From positions 1-32,594 of the forward strand of contig JAVXBD010000011.1 in NCBI GenBank assembly GCA_036660175.1: a DNA stretch of 32,594 bases, written 5' to 3'. This document shows, piece after piece, positions 15,856-23,919 of the stretch; the first letter of the stretch is position 1, and each line of letters opens with the position of its first letter. The position numbers were made by a program, and so were the translations under genes. The notes beneath the pieces are model-generated. The model made no database searches, was not told the DNA's origin, and saw nothing but the letters and a program-made list of their open reading frames with translations. This DNA is from Christensenella sp036660175 (GTDB lineage Bacteria > Bacillota > Clostridia > Christensenellales > Christensenellaceae).

Positions 15856-17820
15856 TTACTTTTCTTTGATAATCTTTTTTGAGCTGAGATATGTTGCAAT
15901 AAAGTATGCACCATATATCACACCAATGATGCAAAGTGTAATCAATACATCTCCCGTAATATTAGTATTTCCAAATGCCTTCATGGTGTCATAGCACGCT
16001 TTGATTCCTACCGCCGCATGTATCATTGCAATGATAAGCGGTATCAGAAAATAAAAGCCGATTTGTTTTAAGATAGACCGATTCATCATTTTATCATCTG
16101 TACCCAGCTTACTTAAAATCGCATATCTCTTTTTATTATCTGCTGCCGCCGAGAGCTGCTGTAAGGCAAGCACTGCCGCCGCTGCCATCATAAACACTAT
16201 GCCTAGATAAATACCAATAAACGCCGTTACTGCCTGCAAAGACACTCCCATATCAAATGCTTCCTGCAAGGTGCTGATACGAATGGACAAAGCTGCACCG
16301 CTCGATTTATATTCGTCTACTTTCTGCATAATTGCCTGCTCTGCGGTTTTTTTATCACCTGCATACTTCATCTCTATCAAGCTCATGTCATAGGGAAAAT
16401 CCTTAAGCTGCGAATCGTTCAGCACAAATATCTGCATTGATTTTTGGAAGATTAAAAAGTCTGTTTTTTTATCAAACCCTGCCTCCATAAACACCTCAAA
16501 CTCCTTATCACCAAGCTTGATATGGTTACCGTCATTCACATAATTCTGCAAAATTTCCGAGAAGTTTTCACTTGAGCTTAGCACCGCCACTTCATTATCC
16601 TGAAGCGTGATAGGCGACATTCCCATCGTCTTCATATTCTCATTAAACTGCGTAATGCCCATAACCTCAATACCCACTCCAAATTGTTCATTTCCAAGAT
16701 ATTTCCCAAAGACATCTCCCGTATGAACTCCCGTTTCATATAAATCTGCCCGAACAGATTTTTCAACATAATCACCAATACCCATCGTTTCAACAATATC
16801 TGTTTGCAGTCCCTGCTCCTTTGTATCTTTAAACTGGATCTCTGCATCATATGCAATGGTACTGGAAACCTGCTTATTAAAAGATGTTCCAATTGATGTT
16901 CCACCAATAAGTATCACCGCTGTAAAAAATATCATCAGACAAATAAACGCAAGCGAGGTATGCGTGGTATTAATTTTGCTTGTAAGCTGCCTTGATACAA
17001 ACAAATTGAGTCCCTTATAATACCTTTTTTTGTTCTTCGCAAAAAAGCGTACCGCAACCCCGCTAAGCCCTGCAAAAAGAAGCAGTGTTCCTGCAACACC
17101 AAGTACAATTGCAACTGGAGTAAGCGGCCCTAACAGCGTAAACGTAAGCACTAACCAGTATGCCATCACGCATAAAAGAATACCCAATGCCAAAAGCACA
17201 ATCGACAATACAGGATGTTTGATTTTTATCTGCTCATTTTGTTTATCTGCCTGAAGCAGCTTGATAATCTTCTTATTGGAAACATTTATCACGTTAAAAA
17301 TCATCACACATACAAAGATTATGCCGAAATACAGCAGCGTTTTTATGAGTGCTTCAAATGAAAATACAAACGCATATTTATCCATGGTTACTTCAAACAT
17401 GTTTGCCGTAAAAATCGACATTCCTTGTGAAAACAAAATGCCGAGAGCTATTCCGCTCACCAGCGACAATGCGCCCACTATCAGTGTTTCTGTAACAAAA
17501 ATACCCGACACACGTCCTTTTCCCATGCCAAGAATCATATAAATACCCAGTTCTTTGTGTCTGCGCTTTATCAAAAAGTTATTTGCATAAATAATCAAAA
17601 ATGCCATAATGAGCGACACAAACACAGAAAGCACGCTTATACTGTCTATCAGTCCCTCCATATAAACCTTTTTGCTGCTGCCTAAGTCCAGCATTGCTTG
17701 CTGCGAATCCATAGAGTTAAACGCATAAAATATCATAATCGCAAAGGTCAGCGTCAAAAAATACACGGCATAATCGCTAATACTCTTTCTCACATTTCTG
17801 GCGGCAATCTTACACAGCAT
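15856..17820 (-). CDS. BceB-type ABC transporter permease
   Basis: A 654-residue permease of the FtsX/MacB superfamily, peptide-antibiotic resistance type. The N-terminus CKIAARNVRKSISDYAVYFLTL is the usual BceB/VraG opening. About ten helices are visible, with a large extracellular domain of some 200 residues between the seventh and eighth (about 305-520), the region that senses peptide antibiotics in BceB. The ATG at 17818-17820 is chosen because an ATG three codons earlier abuts the AGGGGGG ribosome binding site; this gives an 11-bp overlap with the ATPase gene. By family analogy it confers resistance to bacitracin-like or lantibiotic compounds and signals to the kinase encoded upstream. 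Confidence 0.9.
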   Translation of the reverse strand: MLCKIAARNVRKSISDYAVYFLTLTFAIMIFYAFNSMDSQQAMLDLGSSKKVYMEGLIDSISVLSVFVSLIMAFLIIYANNFLIKRRHKELGIYMILGMGKGRVSGIFVTETLIVGALSLVSGIALGILFSQGMSIFTANMFEVTMDKYAFVFSFEALIKTLLYFGIIFVCVMIFNVINVSNKKIIKLLQADKQNEQIKIKHPVLSIVLLALGILLCVMAYWLVLTFTLLGPLTPVAIVLGVAGTLLLFAGLSGVAVRFFAKNKKRYYKGLNLFVSRQLTSKINTTHTSLAFICLMIFFTAVILIGGTSIGTSFNKQVSSTIAYDAEIQFKDTKEQGLQTDIVETMGIGDYVEKSVRADLYETGVHTGDVFGKYLGNEQFGVGIEVMGITQFNENMKTMGMSPITLQDNEVAVLSSSENFSEILQNYVNDGNHIKLGDKEFEVFMEAGFDKKTDFLIFQKSMQIFVLNDSQLKDFPYDMSLIEMKYAGDKKTAEQAIMQKVDEYKSSGAALSIRISTLQEAFDMGVSLQAVTAFIGIYLGIVFMMAAAAVLALQQLSAAADNKKRYAILSKLGTDDKMMNRSILKQIGFYFLIPLIIAMIHAAVGIKACYDTMKAFGNTNITGDVLITLCIIGVIYGAYFIATYLSSKKIIKEK

Positions 17821-18574
17821 CTGCAACATCCCCCCCTAATAGTGATACAACCTCAATAATACGGCTAAAAAATTCTTTTCTGGTATTATCTCCCTTTATC
17901 ATTTCCGTAAATATTTTCCCATCTCTTAAAAACAAAATACGGCTGCAATAGCTTGCCGCAAAGGCATCGTGCGTCACCATCAAAAGTGTTGCGTCCATCA
18001 TCGTATTCATTCTAACAAAGCTCTCAAGCATCAGCCGTGATGATTTAGAATCCAGTGCACCTGTCGGCTCATCCGCTAAAATCAGTGACGGGTTTGTGAT
18101 AATTGCACGTGCTGCCGCAATACGCTGCTGCTGTCCGCCTGACATCTCACACGGATATTTATACATCACGTCACTAATATCAAGTGTCGATGCAAGTTGT
18201 GCAATGCGTTTTTTAATTTCTGCATGTGGTACATTGCAGATTGTCAGTGCCAAAGCAATATTTTCGTATCCGCTAAGAGTATCGAGCAGATTAAAATCCT
18301 GAAAAATAAATCCCAGTTCTTCTCGTCTAAAAGATGCCATGTCCTTGTTTTTGATGGCTGTAATATCCCTTTGTTCTATGAAGATATGTCCAGTGCTAAC
18401 TGTATCAATGGTGGAAATACAATTAAGCAGTGTCGTTTTTCCACTGCCAGACTGCCCCATAATTCCAACAAACTCGCCCTTTTTCACATTAAAGCTGACA
18501 TTGTCCAGTGCTTTTGTAATGTTGCTACGGCTTCCATAAACTTTTTCAATATTTTTTACTTCCAATAGTTCCAT
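17810..18574 (-). CDS. BceA-type ABC transporter ATPase
   Basis: A 254-residue ATPase with Walker A GQSGSGKT (40-47), Q-loop FQDFNLL (91-97), signature MSGGQQQR (144-151), Walker B LILADEPTGALDS (164-176) and H-loop His202. It is of the MacB/LolD-like class that drives FtsX-type permeases, and it overlaps the permease gene, which confirms the pairing. AAAGGA precedes the ATG at 18572-18574. It is the second gene of a unit that starts with a 41-residue peptide. Its likely regulator is the BceRS pair just upstream, through the direct repeat at 18764-18784. Confidence 0.93.
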   Translation of the reverse strand: MELLEVKNIEKVYGSRSNITKALDNVSFNVKKGEFVGIMGQSGSGKTTLLNCISTIDTVSTGHIFIEQRDITAIKNKDMASFRREELGFIFQDFNLLDTLSGYENIALALTICNVPHAEIKKRIAQLASTLDISDVMYKYPCEMSGGQQQRIAAARAIITNPSLILADEPTGALDSKSSRLMLESFVRMNTMMDATLLMVTHDAFAASYCSRILFLRDGKIFTEMIKGDNTRKEFFSRIIEVVSLLGGDVADAV

Positions 18575-18576
18575 TT

Positions 18577-18702
18577 TTATATTCCTTTCGCCTGTTCCTG
18601 ATAGTCTGGTATTATGCGCATCGTTTCCCGCTCATCTATTCCGAGATTCACAAGAAAGAATGAGCTTATAATCACAAATATTGCATAGCCTATTTTTTTC
18701 AT
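18577..18702 (-). CDS. 41-residue single-pass membrane peptide preceding the BceAB-type transporter
   Basis: A short gene beginning MKKIGYAIFVIISSFFLVNL at the ATG 18700-18702. GGAGGA stands 9 nt upstream, an excellent ribosome binding site. Residues 4-20 form one hydrophobic helix after two lysines, followed by a charged tail of about 20 residues (DERE, PDYQEQAKG). It ends 2 bp before the ATPase ribosome binding site region and so is co-transcribed with it. It could be a small membrane modulator of the transporter or a secreted signal-like peptide. I recognise no family. A longer frame to 18813 would run through the terminator of the upstream operon and is rejected. Confidence 0.65.
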   Translation of the reverse strand: MKKIGYAIFVIISSFFLVNLGIDERETMRIIPDYQEQAKGI

Positions 18703-18737
18703 ATCTGTGTATCCTCCATCTTTCTTTATGATACAAT

Positions 18738-18784
18738 ATAAATAGGTCGGAATGCCATTTGATTTCCTTACAACTTCCTTACAA
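18738..18784 (-). promoter_or_regulatory. promoter and probable BceR direct-repeat site
   Basis: On the minus strand TTGTAAGGAA occurs twice with a period of exactly 11 bp (18775-18784 and 18764-18773). About 23 bp downstream is a -10-like TATATT (about 18735-18740), and the place where a -35 should be (ATCAAA) is poor. Tandem repeats one helical turn apart, directly upstream of a weak -35, are the usual arrangement for activation by OmpR-family regulators. The unit controlled is the 41-residue peptide plus the ABC transporter. Confidence 0.6.
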
Positions 18785-18797
18785 TTTTGAAAGACAT

Positions 18798-18824
18798 AAA
18801 AAAGCGTAACCAAAGCAGCTACGC
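18798..18824 (-). terminator. terminator of the BceRS operon
   Basis: Minus-strand GCGTAGC (18818-18824) pairs with GTTACGC (18804-18810, one G-U pair) around a 7-nt loop. Six T's follow (18798-18803). It begins 23 bp after the kinase stop and separates the regulator genes from the transporter unit. Confidence 0.85.
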
Positions 18825-18846
18825 AGCATCGTTTTTAATTCATTTT

Positions 18847-19851
18847 TTATAGGACATACATAGAGCTATGTGGAAATGAAATAGTAACTGTTGTGCCGTT
18901 TTTTGATGCAATACTGATTCCATGCCCTAATTTATCACATAATTTTTTGCACAGGTACATCCCCATTCCAGTCGATTTTTCGTTGATTCTCCCGTTTGTT
19001 CCGGTAAACCCTTTATCAAAAACACGCAACAACTCATGCTCGCTGATGCCAATACCATTATCCCGAATGATAAAATCAGTACTGTTCTGATTTTGCACCA
19101 ACAATGCCTCAATTTTCGCATTTTGCTTGTTACTGTATTTGATTGCATTTGAAAAAATCTGATTTAAGATAAAAGCAAGCCATTTTGCATCTGAATAAAC
19201 ATAGGCATCTTGTATTTCACATACAAAAGCAATATTCTTTTGAATAAAAGCCTTTGCATTTTTTCTGACCACACCAAAAAGAATCTCCTTGATATTTTCC
19301 TTTTTAACAAAATAATCTTTTTCAACTGTATTGCTTCGAGAATAGTACAGTACCCGCTCTACCAAATCTTCTATCATCTGTATATCATCAATAATATCCG
19401 ATTTTTTCTCACTATCGTCATTTTCAAGAGCAAGCTTTGCAGAAGAAATGGGTGTTTTGATTTCATGCACCCATAGTTCAATAAACTCTCTGTATTCTTC
19501 CTGTGCAAATTTATATTTGTTGATTTCCTCAAGTTTAAATTTATTGGACGTTTTCAGTAATTCAAATAAAATCTGGCCTTCCAAAAAATCAGGTTCTGCA
19601 ATAATCTCTGTAAGCAAGCACTTGTTTTCAATTTCTTCGGTGATGGCTCTTGTTTCGTCATAAAACTTTTTCTTTTTATGAAATTCTAAAATAAACGGTA
19701 TCAAAAATCCTATTCCGATAACCACCAAGACAAAGATAATGAGTGCTGCATCGACCGACAATCCCCAAAACATCAGCAACATCACAAGCATAACCGCCAT
19801 CAAGCAGGCCAGATATGATTTTTTTGATTTTATATACTCTAAAAATCTCAT
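18847..19851 (-). CDS. BceS-type intramembrane-sensing histidine kinase
   Basis: A 334-residue kinase with two N-terminal helices (about 13-31 and 34-56) joined by only a few residues, so there is no extracellular sensor. This is the hallmark of intramembrane-sensing kinases that take their signal from a BceAB-type transporter. The H-box is ELWVHEIKTPIS with His129. The ATPase domain shows N-box FILNQIFSNAIKYS, G1 RDNGIGI and G2 TGMGMYLCKKL. It overlaps the regulator gene by 4 bp. The nearby ABC transporter is the obvious partner. Confidence 0.92.
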   Translation of the reverse strand: MRFLEYIKSKKSYLACLMAVMLVMLLMFWGLSVDAALIIFVLVVIGIGFLIPFILEFHKKKKFYDETRAITEEIENKCLLTEIIAEPDFLEGQILFELLKTSNKFKLEEINKYKFAQEEYREFIELWVHEIKTPISSAKLALENDDSEKKSDIIDDIQMIEDLVERVLYYSRSNTVEKDYFVKKENIKEILFGVVRKNAKAFIQKNIAFVCEIQDAYVYSDAKWLAFILNQIFSNAIKYSNKQNAKIEALLVQNQNSTDFIIRDNGIGISEHELLRVFDKGFTGTNGRINEKSTGMGMYLCKKLCDKLGHGISIASKNGTTVTISFPHSSMYVL

Positions 19852-20513
19852 GCGATTATATACCCCATACCACGTTTGGTGCTTATCAAATCGGTAATAC
19901 CTGCGGCTTCCAGTTTTTTACGCAGCCGATTGATGTTGACACTTAGTGTATTTTCATCCACAAATAAATCACTGTTCCATAAATAATTCATTAGCTCTTC
20001 ACGTGGCACAATCTTCCCCTGTCTTTCTGTCAGGCAATTAAGTATTTTCAATTCATTTTTAGTAAGTTCAATCTCCGCATCAGCCAATTCTATCACCCCA
20101 TGCGAAAAATTAATTGTAAAATTTCCACAGCAAACACGATCGCATTGCGCTGTAGGCTTCGATCTTTTTAAAACCGTTGCAATACGTGCAAGTAAAATCT
20201 GTGTGTTATATGGCTTTGTAATAAAATCATCTGCGCCTAAGTTCATGCTCATCAATTCGTCCATCTCTGTATCTCTGCTGGTAACAATAATAATCGGCAA
20301 ATCCGATTTTTTTCTAATCTCTCGGCAGATATAATACCCATCATAAAGCGGCAAGTTAATATCAAGCAACAGCAAATCTGCCGATTGTTTTAAAATCTCA
20401 TCAACTATGTTTTCAAATTCGCTGATTTGTTTCACTTCATATCCATATCGGTTTAACAGCAGTGACAACTCCTGCCTAATTTTTGGGTTGTCTTCTACAA
20501 CAATAATTTTCAT
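19848..20513 (-). CDS. BceR-type response regulator
   Basis: A 221-residue OmpR-family regulator with Asp8 in VVEDN, phosphorylation site Asp51 (LLLLDINLPLYDG) and Lys100 (FITKPYN). The C-terminal winged helix contains LSVNINRLRKKLE and STKRGMGYII. The start is the ATG at 20511-20513, 7 nt after CAGGAG; an upstream extension of 41 codons to 20636 would run through the promoter and is rejected. It forms an operon with the kinase and most likely activates the transporter unit through the direct repeat at 18764-18784. Confidence 0.93.
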   Translation of the reverse strand: MKIIVVEDNPKIRQELSLLLNRYGYEVKQISEFENIVDEILKQSADLLLLDINLPLYDGYYICREIRKKSDLPIIIVTSRDTEMDELMSMNLGADDFITKPYNTQILLARIATVLKRSKPTAQCDRVCCGNFTINFSHGVIELADAEIELTKNELKILNCLTERQGKIVPREELMNYLWNSDLFVDENTLSVNINRLRKKLEAAGITDLISTKRGMGYIIA

Positions 20514-20547
20514 TTGATAACTCCTGCTTGTAAGATAGTATAATTTT

Positions 20548-20575
20548 ATTATACCATACTCAGAAAAGTTTTCAA
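20548..20575 (-). promoter_or_regulatory. promoter of the BceRS operon
   Basis: On the minus strand TTGAAA (20570-20575) and an extended -10, TG-G-TATAAT (-10 at 20548-20553), are separated by 16 bp. It is 35 bp before the regulator start. Confidence 0.8.
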
Positions 20576-20625
20576 TTTCTATGCTTTTTTTAATATTGCT
20601 TAAAATTTTATTCATTTTCAAAAAC

Positions 20626-20659
20626 AAAAAGACCACGAATCAAAAGCCGCAGTCTTTTT
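20626..20659. terminator. bidirectional terminator after the SIS-domain gene
   Basis: AAAAAGACCACG (20626-20637) pairs with CGCAGTCTTTTT (20648-20659) through a 12-bp stem with two non-Watson-Crick pairs. It has A/T runs on both sides, so it can act on both strands. It lies 28 bp past the stop of the minus-strand gene. Confidence 0.85.
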
Positions 20660-20686
20660 ATTGATTATTTGTTAGATTCAAACTAT

Positions 20687-21721
20687 TTATTTTGTAATGG
20701 TGATTTTTTTGATATTGCGAGGTGCATCAGGTGTACGTCTTTTTGCCTGTGCAAGCCCACACGCAAACATTTGTGCCATCACTGCAAAATGAAAAGGTGC
20801 TGTATATTTACTTGATTTCTCCACCAAGAACACTTTATCCGCATCTTTTGCATTATCCACATTGTTTGTCATCATAATGATGTATGCACCAAGCTCTGTA
20901 TATCTTTTAACTGCTGCCAAAACATCGTCTTTTGATTCATCATCCGCACAATATATAAAGAGAGGAGTATTATCCGAAACCAGTGCAAGCGGTCCATGCT
21001 GAAAATCTGAAATCGCAAATCCTCTTGCATTTGTATAGGTTGTTTCCATCATCTTTAGCGATGCCTCCAGTACAATCGGATACATCAGGCCACGTCCAAG
21101 CACGATACAGCTCGGCATAAATGTATACTCTTTTGCAAGATTCATCACTGCCGAAATTTTCTGAGTTTCTTTTCCGATACCTGTCGGCAAATCTTTTAAT
21201 GCCTGTATAAATTCAGCATTATTCGACCACTGCGCCACCAAATCTGCAAGGCAGAACATTTCTGCTGTAAAAGTTTTTGTTGCCGCAACACTTGTTTCCA
21301 GTCCTGCTGCGCAATCAAGGCTGTACTTTGCAAGCTTTGCAATCGGTGATTCTTGATTGTTTGTAACCGCAATCGTCATCACTCCGTCTTCTTTTGCATC
21401 CTGCATAACCGCAAGCACATCTTCCGCCATTCCCGACTGAGAAATACCGATAACAAGCGCATCTCTATAGGTGATTTTTGCGCCATATAGCGTGTTTACT
21501 GACGAAGCCGAAAGTGCCACAGGAATTCCAATAAGCATTTCTATCAGATATTTGATATAAATACCGCAATGGTCAGAGGTTCCACGTGCCGCAATCACAA
21601 CCTGCTTTAAGTCAGACTTCTTGATTTCACCCAAGATTTCTTGGATAACACTTTGGTTTTTTTGAGCGATACCTGCCAAAACTTTTGGCTGCTGCATAAT
21701 CTCATCATACATAATTGACAA
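20687..21721 (-). CDS. SIS-domain sugar-phosphate protein (AgaS/NagB-II-like deaminase or isomerase)
   Basis: A 344-residue protein with two sugar isomerase (SIS) domains, like the isomerase half of GlmS. Landmarks are ARGTSDHCG, GISQSGMAEDV, the ETSVAATKTFTAE stretch and SDFQHGPLALV. Free-standing proteins of this type deaminate or isomerise amino-sugar phosphates such as glucosamine-6-phosphate or fructosamine derivatives; the exact substrate is not readable. The start is TTG at 21719-21721, 8 nt after AGGAGG; the in-frame ATG three codons later is too far from that site. Just upstream are remains of a sugar kinase and a sugar isomerase, so this is probably the surviving member of an amino-sugar catabolic operon. 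The frame is intact. Confidence 0.85.
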   Translation of the reverse strand: MSIMYDEIMQQPKVLAGIAQKNQSVIQEILGEIKKSDLKQVVIAARGTSDHCGIYIKYLIEMLIGIPVALSASSVNTLYGAKITYRDALVIGISQSGMAEDVLAVMQDAKEDGVMTIAVTNNQESPIAKLAKYSLDCAAGLETSVAATKTFTAEMFCLADLVAQWSNNAEFIQALKDLPTGIGKETQKISAVMNLAKEYTFMPSCIVLGRGLMYPIVLEASLKMMETTYTNARGFAISDFQHGPLALVSDNTPLFIYCADDESKDDVLAAVKRYTELGAYIIMMTNNVDNAKDADKVFLVEKSSKYTAPFHFAVMAQMFACGLAQAKRRTPDAPRNIKKITITK

Positions 21722-21745
21722 TTCATTGTCCTCCTAAAAAAATAT

Positions 21746-21964
21746 TTATAAGTTTACAATCGTATCCATCGCACATTTGTTTGAATACATAGACACATAA
21801 GGAAATTCTTTGTAATTCGGCAGCATCTCTAACGTTACATAGTCGTCGTATCCGACACTGCGAAGCGAAGCCATCACAGCCTTAAAATCTACATCGCCTG
21901 CCAGCAAATCAACAAATGCCCCTAAGCCTGCTTGACTTGCCCGATAATCACAAAAATGAATTTT
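21746..21964 (-). pseudogene. C-terminal remnant of a sugar phosphate isomerase/epimerase
   Basis: About 70 residues, from IHFCDYR through GAFVDLLAGDVDF, GYDDYVTLEMLP and MYSNKCAMDTIV. They match the last fifth of xylose-isomerase-like TIM-barrel sugar phosphate isomerases, usually about 270-290 residues long. The N-terminal four-fifths are missing. The frame opens at 21994 only because it overlaps the tail of the kinase remnant in another frame. It ends 25 bp before the SIS gene, the normal operon position. A deletion fusing it to the kinase remnant is the simplest explanation. Confidence 0.7.
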
Positions 21965-22172
21965 TGCTCCTCTCCTGTATTTGTTTGATGACACTGTCTT
22001 TGCAAAATTTGCAGCCGTCCAGCGCCCACAAAACTGCTCCGCATACTGCTTTTACCGTCAATGGCTTCAGTACCACATTTTCATGCTCTTGATGCACAAT
22101 CTCCAACATTTTTTTGACATGAATATCTGTTGCAGACTTAATAAAAACAGAACCTATCAGTACCACTTCCAC
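21948..22172 (-). pseudogene. C-terminal remnant of a BadF/BcrA-type sugar kinase (N-acetylglucosamine kinase-like)
   Basis: About 75 residues with the pattern EVVLIGSVFIKS, HVKKMLEIVH, and VKAVCGAVLWALDG. They resemble the C-terminal ATP-binding end of BadF/BcrA-family N-acetylglucosamine kinases (typically VVLxGSVF then VVGAVLLALD, about 300 residues). There is no start codon with a ribosome binding site, and the sequence between 22173 and the cardiolipin synthase stop at 22250 is AT-rich and non-coding. The remnant runs directly into the isomerase remnant in a different frame. The family assignment rests on a short segment and is moderate. Confidence 0.5.
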
Positions 22173-22249
22173 CTGTTCGTTTATTATATATTTATTATTG
22201 TTTGCTTTCTTTTTGTATGTATTATTTTCATTTGCACTCACCTTTTCAA

Positions 22250-23785
22250 TTACATCAGCGGTGCAAACACCCGTAAAATACTTTGCATAATGCGCACATA
22301 CCATTTCGTTGATTTTACAACTTCTATCGTCACTTCTTGGCACACATCTAAAGTTTCCAGATAGTCTTTTTTCATATCCATAATGGCACTCGTCTTATAC
22401 ATCCATGCACCACATTCAAAATGCAAAAACAAACTTCTGTAATCCAGATTTACCGTCCCCACAATACCCAGCACATCATCACAACAAAACGTCTTTGAGT
22501 GAATAAATCCTGGTGTATACTCATAAATTTTTACGCCTGCCTCAATCAGCTGTGCATAATATGCACGTGTTACCAAAAACACAAACTTTTTATCAGGGAT
22601 ATGTGGTGTCACAATACGCACATCTACTCCGCACTTTGCAGCATTGGTAAGCGCCGTCATGATTTCATTATCAATAATTAAGTATGGTGTATTGATATAC
22701 AAATAATTTTTCGCCTTTGAAATCATATTTAAGTACACATTTTCACTGACATTTTCTGGAATAAACGGTGCATCTGCAAACGGCTGTACATAGCCATCCG
22801 AAACAAATTGCGAGATATATTTTTCATCTGGTCTAAAAATAGAATAATCGTCATCTACCGTCTGCATATTATCCCACATCTGCAAAAACATCACAGTAAA
22901 TCCCCATGCCGCCGCACCTTTGAGCATCACCACTGCATCTTTCCACTTTCCAAAACGCTGCTTTACGTTGATATATTCATCTGCCAAATTTGCACCGCCG
23001 CAAAAAGCAACACGCCCGTCAATAGATGTAATCTTTCTGTGATCTCTGTTGTTGAACATAGAGGAAAGCGTTGGTCTTAAAGGATTAAAGACCGCACATT
23101 TGATGCCTGCCTCTTGAATTTTTTTATAATATTTGTTTGGTAGCGTGTGAATACAGCCAATATCATCATACATAAACCGTACTTCAACACCTTGCTTTGC
23201 CTTGCGCTTTAATATCTCAAAGATGGTGTTCCACATCTCGTGTCCCTCATGAACGATAAAATACTCCATAAAGATATATTTTTCTGCGGTTTCCAGTTCC
23301 ACCAATAGTTCTTTATAAAAATCCTCGCCCATCGGAAAATATTTTGTTTCTGTTTTATCATATACAGGAAAATCAGAGGCATTTTTGATGTAGTCCGACT
23401 GCCTTTTTACATCCAAATCACCACTTATCTCACGCACAATTCTTCTATCCTGCCCCAACAATCTCGAAGACTTACTGTAAATTTCAATCCCTCTTAACCG
23501 CAATTTTTTACTAAGTTTTCTTTGACTAAAAAACAGATACAGCAATATTCCCAAAACCGGCAAAAACAAAATCGGGATAATCCACGCCAATTTATAGGAA
23601 GAATTTTGTCTTTTATTGATAATATAGACCGTCATAATCAGGCTTAGAATCACAAAAAACATATCGATTGTATCTGATATTGCGTCAAACACCGTTGCAA
23701 TCATAATCAGTAAAAATGCCTGAACTGCAATCATCACAAATATAATAAGCATTCTACTTACAAAAAAACTAAAAAACTTTTTCAC
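22250..23785 (-). CDS. cls: cardiolipin synthase (phospholipase D family)
   Basis: A 511-residue membrane enzyme that condenses two phosphatidylglycerol molecules into cardiolipin. The N-terminal membrane region has about three hydrophobic stretches (10-30, 40-57 and 67-88), the PLDc_N type. Two HKD motifs follow: HRKITSIDG with GGANLADEY, and HSKTFCCDD with GTVNLDYRS. The length is normal for bacterial Cls. The start is GTG at 23783-23785, after GGAGAT. It has its own promoter right behind the trpB terminator. The two gene remnants and the SIS gene lie downstream without an obvious terminator between them. Confidence 0.92.
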   Translation of the reverse strand: MKKFFSFFVSRMLIIFVMIAVQAFLLIMIATVFDAISDTIDMFFVILSLIMTVYIINKRQNSSYKLAWIIPILFLPVLGILLYLFFSQRKLSKKLRLRGIEIYSKSSRLLGQDRRIVREISGDLDVKRQSDYIKNASDFPVYDKTETKYFPMGEDFYKELLVELETAEKYIFMEYFIVHEGHEMWNTIFEILKRKAKQGVEVRFMYDDIGCIHTLPNKYYKKIQEAGIKCAVFNPLRPTLSSMFNNRDHRKITSIDGRVAFCGGANLADEYINVKQRFGKWKDAVVMLKGAAAWGFTVMFLQMWDNMQTVDDDYSIFRPDEKYISQFVSDGYVQPFADAPFIPENVSENVYLNMISKAKNYLYINTPYLIIDNEIMTALTNAAKCGVDVRIVTPHIPDKKFVFLVTRAYYAQLIEAGVKIYEYTPGFIHSKTFCCDDVLGIVGTVNLDYRSLFLHFECGAWMYKTSAIMDMKKDYLETLDVCQEVTIEVVKSTKWYVRIMQSILRVFAPLM

Positions 23786-23843
23786 GCAGATCTCCGATTT
23801 TCATTTGATTCTTGTATAGATAATTTTTAAAATTAATAACCAC

Positions 23844-23872
23844 ATTTTATCATAAATGTCTGCCTATTACAA
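23844..23872 (-). promoter_or_regulatory. cls promoter
   Basis: On the minus strand TTGTAA (23867-23872) and TAAAAT (23844-23849) are separated by 17 bp. The -35 begins one base after the T-run of the trpB terminator. Confidence 0.7.
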
Positions 23873-23873
23873 C

Positions 23874-23902
23874 AAAAAAACCGCATCTTCATTACAATGC
23901 GG
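23874..23902 (-). terminator. trpB terminator
   Basis: Minus-strand CCGCAT (23897-23902) pairs with ATGCGG (23881-23886) around a 10-nt loop. Seven T's follow (23874-23880). It is 17 bp past the trpB stop. Confidence 0.85.
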
Positions 23903-23919
23903 CTCTTTGTGTTATTCTT

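Noticed and set aside
18703..18813. Longer version of the 41-residue peptide gene starting at 18813
   Set aside because: It would read through the BceRS terminator and the promoter region, and ignores the excellent ribosome binding site before the ATG at 18702.
22173..22343. Extension of the kinase remnant frame up to 22343
   Set aside because: That part overlaps the end of cardiolipin synthase in another frame and an AT-rich spacer, and shows no kinase-like sequence.
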